From Phenylobacterium sp. (GTDB lineage: Bacteria; Pseudomonadota; Alphaproteobacteria; Caulobacterales; Caulobacteraceae): a DNA stretch of 34,776 nucleotides. Position numbers and translations under genes: made by a program. The notes beneath the pieces are model-generated. The model was not told the DNA's origin. It saw only the letters and a program-made list of their open reading frames with translations, and ran no database searches. The DNA is taken from contig PLEH01000291.1 of assembly GCA_003136395.1 (NCBI GenBank), positions 1 to 34,776 of the forward strand, written 5' to 3'. Numbering within the stretch: position 1 is the stretch's first letter; every line of letters begins with the position of its first letter. This document shows, in pieces, positions 14,284 through 23,317 of the stretch.

Positions 14284-15665
14284 CGCCTCGCGCCAAGAGT
14301 CTCATCGCCGTCCTGATGATCGCTGCGCTGGGCGCGAGCGGCTGCTCGACGATCAGCAATCTGAATCCCTTCAAGGGTAAGGACACCAAGGAGGTCGCCA
14401 CCGAAGGTGATCGCATCTCCATCATCGCGGCCGACCAGAAGCTCGAGCCGGCCGAAGCGCTGAAGAACGTCGACTTCGCGCTGCCGCCGCCTGAGACCAT
14501 GGCGGACTGGCCGCTGCCCGGCGGCACGCCCGAGCAGCTGGTCGGCAACATCACCGCTGCGCCTGACCTCTCGATCGCCTGGCGCAAGAACATCGGCATG
14601 GCTTCGAAACAGGGCGAGCTGATCACTGCGCCGCCGGTTGCGGCGGGCGGACGGGTGTTCACCATCGACGCCCAGGCCGAGGTCAGCGCGCACGACGCCC
14701 GGACGGGCGCCGGCATCTGGCGCGTGAATATGCGGCCCAACGACAACAAACGCGACCGCGAAGGGTTCGGCGGCGGCCTGGCCTACGCCGACGGGAAGCT
14801 CTACATGACCTCCGGCTTCCGGCTGGTCGCCCAGATCGACGCCGCGACCGGCCGCGTGGGCTGGCGCACCCGCACCGAGCAGCCGATCCACGGCGCCCCC
14901 ACGGTGTTCGGCGGCCGCGTGATGGCCGTGGCCCTGGACAACACGCTGCTGACCTTCGACGCCGCCACCGGCGCGTCGGGCTGGAGCTATCAGGCGCTCT
15001 CGGAATCGGCTCGGATCCTCTCCTCGTCGAGCCCGGCGGTCTCCGGCGACACCGTGGTGGCGTCCTTTGGCTCCGGAGAGCTGGTGGCGTTGCGCACCGC
15101 CAATGGCAACGACCTGTGGAACGTCGCCCTGTCGCAGGCGAGCCGCACCAGCGCGCTCTCCGAGATCCGCGACATCGCCGGCCGCCCGGTGATCTACAAT
15201 GGCGACGTCTTCGCGGTCAGCCACTCCGGCGTCTTCGCCGCGACCGACCTGCGCACAGGCCAGGCGCGCTGGACGCTTCCGGTGGTGGGCATCACCTCGC
15301 CCCTGCCGGCCGGCGACGTGGTCTATGTGGTCGCCACCGACGGCAAGCTGATCTGCGCCGCCCGCGAGACGGGCCAGATCTACTGGATCCACGACATGAA
15401 CACCGGCTACGTGGCCAAGAAGAAGGGCGGCTTCTGGGGTATCGGCGCCCGGACGGTCGCCAAGCCGTTGTGGTCCAACCCGATCCTGGTCAACAGCCGC
15501 CTGGTGCTGGTGTCGTCGACCGGCCAGCTCGAAGCGCTCAACGCCAAGACCGGAGCGGTCGAACGCAAGGTCGAGCTGGGTGGGCCGGCGCTGATCGGGC
15601 CGATCGTGGCGGGCAATATGATCTATGTGGTCACCGACAACGCCCAGCTGATCGCGCTGCGCTGA
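14280..15665 (+). CDS. bamB: BamB, outer-membrane protein assembly lipoprotein
   Basis: 461 residues. The signal peptide [20 protein letters not shown] ends in a lipobox A-S-G-Cys22, so the mature protein is lipid-anchored. From about residue 90 it consists of PQQ-type beta-propeller repeats ('[20 protein letters not shown]', '[14 protein letters not shown]', '[13 protein letters not shown]', '[11 protein letters not shown]', '[13 protein letters not shown]'), about eight blades. BamB binds BamA and supports beta-barrel insertion into the outer membrane. It is slightly longer than E. coli BamB because of an N-terminal linker. It overlaps yfgM and precedes der by 25 nt, the common yfgM-bamB-der order. 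Confidence 0.93.
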   Translation: MTPRAKSLIAVLMIAALGASGCSTISNLNPFKGKDTKEVATEGDRISIIAADQKLEPAEALKNVDFALPPPETMADWPLPGGTPEQLVGNITAAPDLSIAWRKNIGMASKQGELITAPPVAAGGRVFTIDAQAEVSAHDARTGAGIWRVNMRPNDNKRDREGFGGGLAYADGKLYMTSGFRLVAQIDAATGRVGWRTRTEQPIHGAPTVFGGRVMAVALDNTLLTFDAATGASGWSYQALSESARILSSSSPAVSGDTVVASFGSGELVALRTANGNDLWNVALSQASRTSALSEIRDIAGRPVIYNGDVFAVSHSGVFAATDLRTGQARWTLPVVGITSPLPAGDVVYVVATDGKLICAARETGQIYWIHDMNTGYVAKKKGGFWGIGARTVAKPLWSNPILVNSRLVLVSSTGQLEALNAKTGAVERKVELGGPALIGPIVAGNMIYVVTDNAQLIALR

Positions 15666-15690
15666 CCGTTTTTGGTCTATAGCTGAGCCC

Positions 15691-17289
15691 ATGACGCTGA
15701 AACTCGCGATCGTCGGGCGTCCCAACGTCGGTAAATCCACGCTGTTCAATCGGCTGGCGGGCAGGAAACTCGCCATCGTCGACGACCAGCCGGGCGTCAC
15801 CCGCGACCGGCGCTTCGGCACCGGGCGCATCGGCGACCTCGATCTCGAACTGATCGACACGGCCGGCTTCGAGGACCTCACCGACGACAGCCTCGAGGCG
15901 CGGATGCGCGTCCAGACCGAGCTCGCCATCGACGACGCCGACGTGGCCCTCTTCGTCATCGACAGCCGAGAGGGCGTCACCCCGATCGACGAGGTGTTCG
16001 CGGAAATCCTGCGCCGGCGCGACAAGCCGGTGGTGCTGGCCGCCAACAAGGCCGAGGGCCGGGCCGGCGAGAGCGGCATCCTAGAGGCCTTTGGGCTGGG
16101 CCTCGGCGAGCCGGTGCCGATCTCCGCCGAGCACGGGGAGGGCATGGCCGACCTCTACGCGGCGCTGATCGCGGTGGCGCCCGACCAGAGCGACCACGAC
16201 GACGATGACGGCGACAAGGCGGTGAAGATCGCCATCGTCGGCCGTCCCAACGCCGGCAAGTCGACGCTGGTCAACAAGCTGATCGGCGAAGACCGCATGC
16301 TGACGGGCCCGGAGGCCGGCATCACCCGCGACGCCATTCCGGTCGACTGGACCTGGGGCGACAAGGCCGTGCGGCTGGTGGACACCGCGGGTCTGCGGCG
16401 CAAGGCCAAGGTGCAGGAGAAGCTGGAGAAGCTCTCCACCCACGACTCCATCCGCGCCATCACCTTCGCCGAGATCGTTATCCTGGTGATGGACGCCACC
16501 CACCCCTTCGAGATCCAGGACCTGCAGATCGCCGACCTCGTTGAGCGGGAAGGTCGTGGGCTCGTTTTCGTCCTGGCCAAGTGGGATCTGGTGGAGGACC
16601 AGCAAGCGACGCTCGCCCATATCGTCGACGAGGCGCAACGCCAGCTGCCGCAGGTGCGCGGCGCGCCGATCATCGCGCTGTCGGCCGAGACGGGCAGGGG
16701 CCTCGAAAAGCTGATGCCGGCGGTCTTCAAGACCCACGCCGACTGGTCGACCAAGGTGAAGACCCGCGATCTCAACGACTGGCTGAAGATGGCCACCGAG
16801 CGCCATCCGCCGCCGGCGGTGAGCGGGCGGCGGATCAAGCCCAAGTACATGGCCCAGACCAAGTCGCGCCCGCCGACCTTCGTCCTATTCGCCAGCCGCG
16901 CCGACCAGCTGCCGGAGAGCTATCGCCGCTACCTGGTCAACTCGATCCGCGAGAGCTTCGAGCTGCCCGGCGTGCCGATCCGCATCACCGTGAAGTCGAA
17001 CAAGAACCCCTACGCCGAGGGCGAGGAGAAGTCCGGCCAGGGCTCGGCGCGCGCGCCGTTCGGCGAGGTGCTGCCCAAGACCGGCCTGAAGGCCAAGACC
17101 CGGATCGCCGCCGCCGCCAGGGCCAAGGCAGGCGCGGCGGGCAAGCCCAAGCTGTTCGGCAAGGCGAAACCCCAGGGCCCAAAGGCCAAGGCCGGCAACC
17201 CGCGCGGGCGGGCGGCGAAACTCCTGCGGCCCGGCACTAAGCCGAAGCGAGCGTCCCGGCCGCCTTCCAGTGGGCGAAGACCACGTTAG
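15691..17289 (+). CDS. der: GTPase Der (EngA), ribosome biogenesis
   Basis: 532 residues with two tandem GTPase domains, the hallmark of Der: P-loops GRPNVGKS (9-16) and GRPNAGKS (184-191), G3 motifs DTAGF and DTAGL, and a KH-like domain (about 350-450). The G4 motifs are variants: NKAE (119-122) in domain 1 and AKWD in domain 2 instead of NKxD, a pattern I recall from other alphaproteobacteria. Der assists maturation of the 50S subunit. The last ~60 residues form a basic Lys/Ala/Gly/Pro/Arg tail not present in E. coli, and its final 53 bp overlap the convergent SDR gene. Confidence 0.96.
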   Translation: MTLKLAIVGRPNVGKSTLFNRLAGRKLAIVDDQPGVTRDRRFGTGRIGDLDLELIDTAGFEDLTDDSLEARMRVQTELAIDDADVALFVIDSREGVTPIDEVFAEILRRRDKPVVLAANKAEGRAGESGILEAFGLGLGEPVPISAEHGEGMADLYAALIAVAPDQSDHDDDDGDKAVKIAIVGRPNAGKSTLVNKLIGEDRMLTGPEAGITRDAIPVDWTWGDKAVRLVDTAGLRRKAKVQEKLEKLSTHDSIRAITFAEIVILVMDATHPFEIQDLQIADLVEREGRGLVFVLAKWDLVEDQQATLAHIVDEAQRQLPQVRGAPIIALSAETGRGLEKLMPAVFKTHADWSTKVKTRDLNDWLKMATERHPPPAVSGRRIKPKYMAQTKSRPPTFVLFASRADQLPESYRRYLVNSIRESFELPGVPIRITVKSNKNPYAEGEEKSGQGSARAPFGEVLPKTGLKAKTRIAAAARAKAGAAGKPKLFGKAKPQGPKAKAGNPRGRAAKLLRPGTKPKRASRPPSSGRRPR

Positions 17290-17995
17290 CGTGCGGCAGG
17301 CCGAGGTCCGCCTGCGCCAGCTCCACGATCAGGGGACCGATCTCCGAGGGATCGGTGACGGTCGCGGGATCCTCGCCCGGCATGGCCTCGGCCCGCATCT
17401 TGGTGCGCATGGTGTTGGGGTCGAGCAGGACAGCGCGGACCTTGGTCTGCTCCAGTTCATCGGCCCAGGTGCGCACCAGGTGCTCCATCCCGGCCTTGGT
17501 GACGCCGTAGGGGCCCCAGAAGGCCTTGGGCCGAGCGACGCGGCCGGTGGTCAGGAAGATGGCCCGTCCGGCCTCAGAGCCGCGCAGCAGCGGCTCCATG
17601 GCGCGGATCAGGCGATGGGTGGCCGTCAGGTTGACCGCCACCACCCGGTCCCACTGTTTGGGCTCGATGTGGCTGACCGGGGTCATGGGACCGAGGATCG
17701 CCGCGGCATGGACGATCACGTCGACCCGGCCGAACCGCTGATGCAGCGCCAGGCCCAGCTGATCGAGACCGTCGCCTTCGGTGATATCCAGCGGCACGAG
17801 GGTCGCAGGCTCCCCGGTGGCGGCCCGGATCTCGTCGTCGAGCTCGGTGAGGCCGCCTTCGGTGCGGGCGACGGCCACCACATGGGCGCCGGCCATGGCG
17901 AGCGCGAGGGCGGAGGCGCGGCCGATGCCGCGGCTGGCGCCGGTGACGAGGGCGATCTTGCCAGAGAGGGGCTTGTCGGCGAAGGGCAGGGACAT
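17237..17995 (-). CDS. Short-chain dehydrogenase/reductase
   Basis: 252 residues with the Rossmann signature TGASRGIG near the N-terminus, 'HAAAIL' in the NNAG position, and the catalytic YxxxK as 'YGVTK'. The serine expected about 13 residues before the tyrosine is a threonine ('[20 protein letters not shown]'), a conservative but notable change. The layout resembles YciK-type cytosolic SDRs. Substrate unknown. The gene is the last of the radA-cvpA-purF-symporter run, 11 nt after the symporter stop, and its 3' end overlaps the end of der on the other strand by 53 bp. Confidence 0.9.
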   Translation of the reverse strand: MSLPFADKPLSGKIALVTGASRGIGRASALALAMAGAHVVAVARTEGGLTELDDEIRAATGEPATLVPLDITEGDGLDQLGLALHQRFGRVDVIVHAAAILGPMTPVSHIEPKQWDRVVAVNLTATHRLIRAMEPLLRGSEAGRAIFLTTGRVARPKAFWGPYGVTKAGMEHLVRTWADELEQTKVRAVLLDPNTMRTKMRAEAMPGEDPATVTDPSEIGPLIVELAQADLGLPHANVVFAHWKAAGTLASA

Positions 17996-18006
17996 GGGGC
18001 GGGTGT

Positions 18007-19065
18007 CTAGCCCGTCACCGCGTCCAGGTCAGCCCGCTTTGCGTAGCGCTGGGCGATCACGGCGCAGGCCATGAGCTGGATCTGGTGGAAGAGCATCAGG
18101 GGGAGCAGCGCCAGGCCGGCGGTGGCGGCCGGGAACAGGACGCCGGCCATGGGCACCCCGCTCGCCAGGCTCTTCTTCGACCCGCAGAAGACGATGGCGA
18201 TCTCGTCGGGGGTGGCGAACCTCAGCGTCCGGGCGGCGAGGAAGGTGGTGGTCAGGGCGGCGGCCAACAGCGCCGAACAGATGACCAGCAGGCGGGCGAG
18301 GTCCATCGCGCCGATCTGCGACCAGACGCCTCCGACCACGGCGCTCGAAAAGGCGGTGTAGACCACCAGCAGGATCGAGCCGCGATCGACGATCTGAACC
18401 AGCTTCGCGTGCGCCGAGACCCAGCTGCCGATCCAGCGGCGCAGGAGCTGGCCGGCCACGAACGGGAAGAGCAGCTGCAGGACGATGGCCCAGGCCGACC
18501 CGGGCGAGATCGCGCCCTTGGCGTGGAGCAGGAGGCCCACCAGGATCGGGGTCAACACAATGCCCAGCAGGTTGGAGGCCGAAGCCGCGGCCACGGCGGC
18601 GGCGACATTGCCCCGGGCGATCACCGTGAAGCCGATGGACGACTGGATGGTCGACGGCAGGCAACCCAGGAAGACGATGCCGCCCGCCAGCGCCGGCGGC
18701 GTGATCCAGGCGGGCAAGGCCGCGATTCCGAGGCAGAGCAGGGGGAAGAGCAGATAGGTCGCGCCCAGCACCACCAGGTGCAGCCGCCAGTGGGTCAGGC
18801 CGCCGACCACCGCCACGCGGCTGAGGCGGGCGCCATGCAGGAAGAACACCAGGCCGATGGCCACCTTGGTCGCCCAGCCGAAGCCGACGGCCGCCTCGCC
18901 GCGCGCCGGCAGGAACGAGGCGGCGATCACCATCGAGACGATCAGCAGGAGATAGGTGTCGATCTTCAGGCGGCTGAGGATGCCTCCGGTCTGCGCCTTG
19001 CGACCGGCCCCCACCGCTTCGCGGTTCCCCTCCCCCGAGGGGGGAGGAACGCTCGCTTTGCTCAC
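18007..19065 (-). CDS. SBF-like (bile acid:sodium symporter family) transporter, YfeH type
   Basis: 352 residues from a GTG start that shares one base with the purF stop (TAGTG). The core (about 30-345) has roughly ten hydrophobic helices; 'GIVFLGCLPSTIQSSIGFTV' and 'FCGSKKSLASGVPMA' match the two conserved ion-binding crossover regions of the SBF-like (YfeH) family. Solute unknown. The first ~28 codons are not conserved-looking ('PPPSGEGNREAVGAGRK') and read straight through a GC-rich palindromic repeat (see 19013-19047). The true start may be a downstream non-ATG codon; no ATG occurs until helix 1 ('MVIAAS'). Confidence 0.85.
   Translation of the reverse strand: MSKASVPPPSGEGNREAVGAGRKAQTGGILSRLKIDTYLLLIVSMVIAASFLPARGEAAVGFGWATKVAIGLVFFLHGARLSRVAVVGGLTHWRLHLVVLGATYLLFPLLCLGIAALPAWITPPALAGGIVFLGCLPSTIQSSIGFTVIARGNVAAAVAAASASNLLGIVLTPILVGLLLHAKGAISPGSAWAIVLQLLFPFVAGQLLRRWIGSWVSAHAKLVQIVDRGSILLVVYTAFSSAVVGGVWSQIGAMDLARLLVICSALLAAALTTTFLAARTLRFATPDEIAIVFCGSKKSLASGVPMAGVLFPAATAGLALLPLMLFHQIQLMACAVIAQRYAKRADLDAVTG
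19013..19047 (-). repeat. GC-rich double-palindrome repeat within the symporter 5' end
   Basis: On the minus strand CCTCCCCC-CTC-GGGGGAGG (19047 down to 19029) is followed by ACCGC-GAA-GCGGT (19025 down to 19013). Such 'cctcccccNNNgggggagg ... gcgaagcg' strings recall small palindromic repeats often seen between genes in Caulobacterales; that link is from memory. Here it lies in the coding frame right after the overlapping purF stop/symporter start. Confidence 0.55.
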
Positions 19066-20552
19066 TACGCGTCGACCAGGAAGGAGAGCTGGCGCTCGGA
19101 GACCTCGTTGCGGCCCTCGGCGATCTCACGATCCAGCAGGCGCGTGGGATAGTCCCCGGTGAAATAGTGATCGGTGAACTGGGGGCAGTCGGGATTGCGC
19201 GGCGCCGCGTCCATCGACCAGTAGAGCCCCTCGACGGACAGGTAGCCCATGGAATCGACGCCGAGGATCTTGGCGATCTCCTCCACGGAATGATTGGCGG
19301 CGAGCAGCTTGTCGCGGTCGGGCATGTCGATGCCGTAGTAGTCCGGCCACATGATCGGCGGCGAGGCCGAGCGCAGGTGCACCTCCGCGGCGCCGGCCTC
19401 GCGGACCATGCGGACCACGCGCACGGAGTTGGTTCCGCGCACGATCGAGTCGTCCACCAGGATCACCCGCTTGCCGGCCAGCACCGAGCGGTTGGGCGAA
19501 AGCTTCATGCGTACGCTGGATTCCCGCGTGGCCTGGGTCGGCTGGATGAAGGAGCGGCCCACGTAGTGATTGCGGATGATGCCCATCTCGAAGGGCAGGC
19601 CGGCCTCCTGGGCGAACCCCAGGGCTGCTGGAACGCCGCTGTCGGGCACCGGAACCACCACGTCGGCCGGCACCAGGCTTTCCTGCGCCAGGCGGTTGCC
19701 CATGCGCTTGCGCACTTCATAGACCGAGCGGCCGTTCACGACGGAATCCGGGCGGGCGAAATAGACGTATTCGAAGATGCAGGGCCGGGCCTGCTGCGCC
19801 GGGAAGGGCTTCACGCTAGTGACGCCCTCGGCGTCGACAACCACCATCTCGCCGTGCTCAATGTCGCGGACGAACTTGGCGCCGATGATGTCGAGCGCGC
19901 AGGTCTCGGACGCCAGGATCGGCTTGCCGTCCAGCTCGCCGAGCACCAGCGGCCGGATGCCGAGCGGGTCGCGCACCCCGATCAGCTTCTTGTTGGTGAG
20001 CGCCACGAGCGCGTAGCCGCCCTCGATCTGCGACAGGGCGTCGATGAAGCGGTCGACGAAGCGGGCTTTTCGCGAGCGGGCGATCAGATGGAGGATCACC
20101 TCGGAGTCCGAGGTCGACTGGAAGATCACCCCGTTGGAGACCAGCTGGTCGCGCAGCGTCAGGAAGTTGGTCAGGTTGCCGTTGTGGCAGAGCGCCACGC
20201 CGCCGGCTTCCATGTCCGCGAACATCGGCTGGACGTTGCGGATCACCGATCCGCCGGCGGTGGAATAGCGCGTGTGGCCTATGGAGAACCGTCCCGGCAG
20301 GCGCTCAGTCAGGTCCATGCCGCCGAAGGCGTCGCCCACGTGGCCCATGTGGCGTTCGGTGTGGAACCGCTGGCCGTCGAAGCAGGCGATGCCGCAGGCT
20401 TCCTGGCCGCGATGCTGCAGGGCGTGCAGGCCCAGCGCCGTGAGGCCGGCGGCTTCAGGGCAGTCAAACACGCCGAACACGCCGCATTCCAGGCGAGGGG
20501 AATCGTCAAGCGGGTCCCGGCAAGGTGGCGAACGTCGCCCAGCAGCGCTCAT
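19065..20552 (-). CDS. purF: Amidophosphoribosyltransferase, first step of purine synthesis
   Basis: 495 residues. The N-terminal glutaminase domain begins at the nucleophile Cys23 ('RLECGVFGVF') after a 22-residue propeptide-like segment. The phosphoribosyltransferase domain has the PRPP loop 'VILVDDSIVRGTNS' (about 363-376). PurF converts PRPP and glutamine to phosphoribosylamine. The [4Fe-4S] ligands of the Bacillus enzyme are not conserved: 'HPCFYGID' is 'WPDYYGID' here (Asp404), and only one cysteine (Cys456) occurs where Bacillus has the CxxC pair, so no cluster is expected. The start overlaps the cvpA stop by 4 nt. Confidence 0.96.
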   Translation of the reverse strand: MSAAGRRSPPCRDPLDDSPRLECGVFGVFDCPEAAGLTALGLHALQHRGQEACGIACFDGQRFHTERHMGHVGDAFGGMDLTERLPGRFSIGHTRYSTAGGSVIRNVQPMFADMEAGGVALCHNGNLTNFLTLRDQLVSNGVIFQSTSDSEVILHLIARSRKARFVDRFIDALSQIEGGYALVALTNKKLIGVRDPLGIRPLVLGELDGKPILASETCALDIIGAKFVRDIEHGEMVVVDAEGVTSVKPFPAQQARPCIFEYVYFARPDSVVNGRSVYEVRKRMGNRLAQESLVPADVVVPVPDSGVPAALGFAQEAGLPFEMGIIRNHYVGRSFIQPTQATRESSVRMKLSPNRSVLAGKRVILVDDSIVRGTNSVRVVRMVREAGAAEVHLRSASPPIMWPDYYGIDMPDRDKLLAANHSVEEIAKILGVDSMGYLSVEGLYWSMDAAPRNPDCPQFTDHYFTGDYPTRLLDREIAEGRNEVSERQLSFLVDA

Positions 20553-21181
20553 CGGGATTTCTCCACCAGGTCCTCGATCTCGCCCCGTTGGCGGGCGTCG
20601 TAGCCTTCTGACTTCAATCTGTCATCAATGGCGTCGTGCTTGGCGTTGTGTAGCGCCTGCTCGAAGGCCGGTTTGAGGCGTCCGGCAATGTCCATGCCCT
20701 GGGGCGCCATTGCGACGAGCAGTTTTCCCATGGTCTGGGACAGCGGCCAGGTGGTCGAACCGACGATCCAGTGCGGCTGCAGGTCCTTGGGCGTGGCGGC
20801 GTTGAACATCAGGTTCAGCGCGCCCAGCACGATCAGGCCGCGCGCCAGGCCGATGGCCAGCCCCACGCTGCGGTCGAGCGCGCCCAGGAAGTCGGTCTGC
20901 TGGATCTGGCGCGCGATGATCGCGCCCACCATCCGGATGAGAGCGAAGACCACGAGGAAAACGACGATCAGGGCCGCGGCCGTGGCCAGCCAGTCGAGAT
21001 GGATGATCTTCCTGGCGATCGGGGCGGCGCTGGACAGGCTGAAGATCGCCGCGCCGGCGGCGATCACCAGGGCGAAGAGCGAGACGATCTCCAGCATCGC
21101 GCCGCGGAAGAAGCCCATCGCCGCGGAGACCGCCAGCAGGACGAGGACAATGGCGTCGAACTGGGTCAGACCTAGTCCCAT
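20549..21181 (-). CDS. cvpA: CvpA family membrane protein
   Basis: 210 residues with four predicted helices in the first ~130 residues (about 8-26, 30-50, 62-84 and 98-122). The N-terminal 'FDAIVLVLLAVSAAMGFFRG' is the CvpA signature (in E. coli required for colicin V production). The C-terminal part is soluble and charged, ending 'IEDLVEKSR'. cvpA next to purF is a widely conserved pairing in proteobacteria. It overlaps radA by 10 nt and purF by 4 nt, so the three are surely one operon. Its role in other bacteria has been linked to envelope homeostasis; nothing here refines that. Confidence 0.92.
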   Translation of the reverse strand: MGLGLTQFDAIVLVLLAVSAAMGFFRGAMLEIVSLFALVIAAGAAIFSLSSAAPIARKIIHLDWLATAAALIVVFLVVFALIRMVGAIIARQIQQTDFLGALDRSVGLAIGLARGLIVLGALNLMFNAATPKDLQPHWIVGSTTWPLSQTMGKLLVAMAPQGMDIAGRLKPAFEQALHNAKHDAIDDRLKSEGYDARQRGEIEDLVEKSR

Positions 21182-22539
21182 GCGCCGTCTCCGATCCGCT
21201 GCACGGCGTCGGCAAGCCGGGTGGCGCCGGTGGTCAGCATGGCGCCGCCGCCGTCCATGCCGGCTGGCCCCAGCGCGCGGCGGAACCCTAGCTTGGCGGC
21301 CTCCTTCAACCGCGACTCCATGCGGCTCACCGAGCGCACCTCGCCCGAGAGGCTGATCTCCCCAAACACCACGCAGTCCTGCGGCAGGGCCTGGTCGAGT
21401 CCGGAGGAGGCGAGCGCCGCCGCCGCCGCCAGATCGGCCGCGGGCTCAGTGATGCGCAGGCCCCCGGCCACGTTCAGATAGACGTCACGGTCGCCGAAGG
21501 AGAGGCCGCAGCGCGCCTCGAGCACCGCCAGCACCATGGCCAGGCGCCCCGAATCCCAGCCCACCACCGCGCGGCGGGGCGTGCCATAGGCCGAGGGCGC
21601 AACGAGCGCCTGGAATTCCACCAGGACCGGCCGCGAACCCTCGATGCCGGCGAAGACCGCCGCGCCCGCCGCCCGCTCCCCGGAGGTGTTGAGGAAAAGG
21701 GCCGAGGGGTTTTTCACTTCAGCGAGCCCTGCGTCGCCCATCTCGAAGACCCCGATCTCGTCGGTGGCCCCGAAGCGGTTCTTGGCGCCGCGCAGGATGC
21801 GGAACGGATAGCCCCGCTCGCCCTCGAAGGAGAGCACGGCGTCGACCATGTGCTCGATCACGCGGGGCCCGGCGATGGTCCCCTCCTTGGTGACGTGCCC
21901 CACCAGGATGATCGCCACGCCGCGCGACTTCGCGAGCCGCACGAGCTCGCCGGCGGCGGCGCGCACCTGGGTGACGGAGCCGGGCCCAGCCTCGTGGGCG
22001 TCGCTCCACAGGGTCTGGATGCTGTCGATGACGACGAGATCGAAGGCCTCGCGCTTCAGACCGTCGGTGATGGCGCGCAGCGAGGTTTCGGCCGCGAGCT
22101 TCACCGGGGCGAGCGCCAGGCCCATGCGCTGGGCGCGGCTGCGGACCTGCTCGACGGCTTCCTCGCCGGAGATGTAGGCGCACCTTGCCCCGCGCAGGGC
22201 GGCCTGGGCCACCACCTGCAGCATCAGGGTGGACTTGCCGACGCCCGGGTCGCCGCCCAGCAGGATCGCCGAGCCCGGCACCACGCCGCCGCCGCAGACC
22301 CGGTCGAACTCATCGACGCCGGTGGAGATACGCGGCGGGGCCGGGGTCTCGTCCTCCAGGCCCTCGAAGGCCAGGCCCCGGGCGCGGCTGGCCTTGGACG
22401 GCGCCATGGCGCCTGGCGGACGGGCCTGCAGCTCCTCGACGAGCGTGTTCCACGCGCCGCACGCCGGGCACTGGCCCGCCCACTTGGTCTGGACGGCCCC
22501 GCAGGATTGGCAGGCGTAGACGGCGCCGTCGCGGGCCAT
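21172..22539 (-). CDS. radA: DNA repair protein RadA (Sms)
   Basis: 455 residues. An N-terminal C4 zinc finger (Cys10, Cys13, Cys24, Cys27; 'CQSCGAVQTKWAGQCPACGA') is followed by a RecA-like ATPase with Walker A GGDPGVGKST (95-104) and Walker B 'LVVIDSIQT'. The RadA-specific KNRFG motif (253-257) and a Lon-like C-terminal domain ('VYLNVAGGLRITEPAADLA') complete the family pattern. RadA is a branch-migration helicase in recombinational repair. It is the first gene of the radA-cvpA-purF-symporter-SDR run; the 130-nt gap upstream is shared with a divergent membrane protein gene. Confidence 0.96.
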   Translation of the reverse strand: MARDGAVYACQSCGAVQTKWAGQCPACGAWNTLVEELQARPPGAMAPSKASRARGLAFEGLEDETPAPPRISTGVDEFDRVCGGGVVPGSAILLGGDPGVGKSTLMLQVVAQAALRGARCAYISGEEAVEQVRSRAQRMGLALAPVKLAAETSLRAITDGLKREAFDLVVIDSIQTLWSDAHEAGPGSVTQVRAAAGELVRLAKSRGVAIILVGHVTKEGTIAGPRVIEHMVDAVLSFEGERGYPFRILRGAKNRFGATDEIGVFEMGDAGLAEVKNPSALFLNTSGERAAGAAVFAGIEGSRPVLVEFQALVAPSAYGTPRRAVVGWDSGRLAMVLAVLEARCGLSFGDRDVYLNVAGGLRITEPAADLAAAAALASSGLDQALPQDCVVFGEISLSGEVRSVSRMESRLKEAAKLGFRRALGPAGMDGGGAMLTTGATRLADAVQRIGDGAWD

Positions 22540-22669
22540 AGCGGTGGGAGAGCTCCTGATTCGGTAGGCGCACAGTCTAGCCGACCGGCGCGAATGGCGC
22601 CTTGCGCGTGCTTGCCGCGGCGCGGGGTTGGTTTAGGCTCCTAGGTGGGCAGGCTGGGAGGCGGTTGCA

Positions 22670-23317
22670 ATGAGCGGTGTCGAGCCGGGAACGCCGGAGC
22701 CGGGGCCGGACCTGTCGGTCCATGGCATGATCGCGCGGGTGCTGAACCTGCTGCTGCATCCGCATGAGGCGTGGGACGCCATCGACGCGGAATCCTCGAC
22801 GATCGAGGGGCTTTACCGCGGCTGGGTGCTGCCGCTGGCGGCGATCCCGGCGGTCTGCCGGGCCGTCGGACTGCTGTCCTTCCGCGGCTTCGAGATCTTC
22901 GGCGTCCGTTACCAGCCGAGTTTCATCGGGACCATCGGCGACGCCGTGGCGACCTATGCGCTGACCCTGGTCTCGGTCTATCTGCTGGCCCTGGTAATCG
23001 ACCAGTTCGCCCTGCAGTTCGGCGGCGAGCGCAGCCGCACCCAGGCGTTCAAGGTCGCCGCCTACTCCGGCACGGCGGCCTGGGTGGCCGGTATCTTCAT
23101 GCTGCTGCCGACCGCCGGCGGCCTCTTCGCCCTGTTGGGCGCGCTCTACAGCCTCTACCTGCTCTATCTCGGGCTGCCCAAGCTCATGCGCTCCAGCCCG
23201 GCCTTCACGCTCAACTACTTCGCCCTGACCCTGGTGTCGGCCATCCTGATGGCCGTGGTGATCGGCGCGGTCACCAGCTGCGCCACCAGCTTCGGCGGCC
23301 CGATCCACATCTACTGA
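22670..23317 (+). CDS. Yip1-domain integral membrane protein
   Basis: 215 residues. A hydrophilic start is followed by 'MIARVLNLLLHPHEAWDAID', the amphipathic entry typical of bacterial Yip1-family proteins, then about five transmembrane helices (roughly 52-70, 90-112, 130-150, 152-170 and 182-203). 'AFKVAAYSGTAAWVAGI' is the characteristic 'K-x-x-AYs' region before helix 3. A GGGAGG lies 10 nt before the ATG. It is a single + strand gene between two minus-strand operons and its last 7 bases overlap the 3' end of alr. Function in bacteria unknown. Confidence 0.87.
   Translation: MSGVEPGTPEPGPDLSVHGMIARVLNLLLHPHEAWDAIDAESSTIEGLYRGWVLPLAAIPAVCRAVGLLSFRGFEIFGVRYQPSFIGTIGDAVATYALTLVSVYLLALVIDQFALQFGGERSRTQAFKVAAYSGTAAWVAGIFMLLPTAGGLFALLGALYSLYLLYLGLPKLMRSSPAFTLNYFALTLVSAILMAVVIGAVTSCATSFGGPIHIY

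Noticed and set aside
22574-22581. GCTAGACT, fitting the -10 part of the Caulobacter housekeeping promoter, upstream of radA; the same 8-mer occurs upstream of the DUF4402 gene (31845-31852, minus strand)
   Set aside because: No acceptable -35 element was found 10-14 nt upstream in either place, so a promoter call is not supported.
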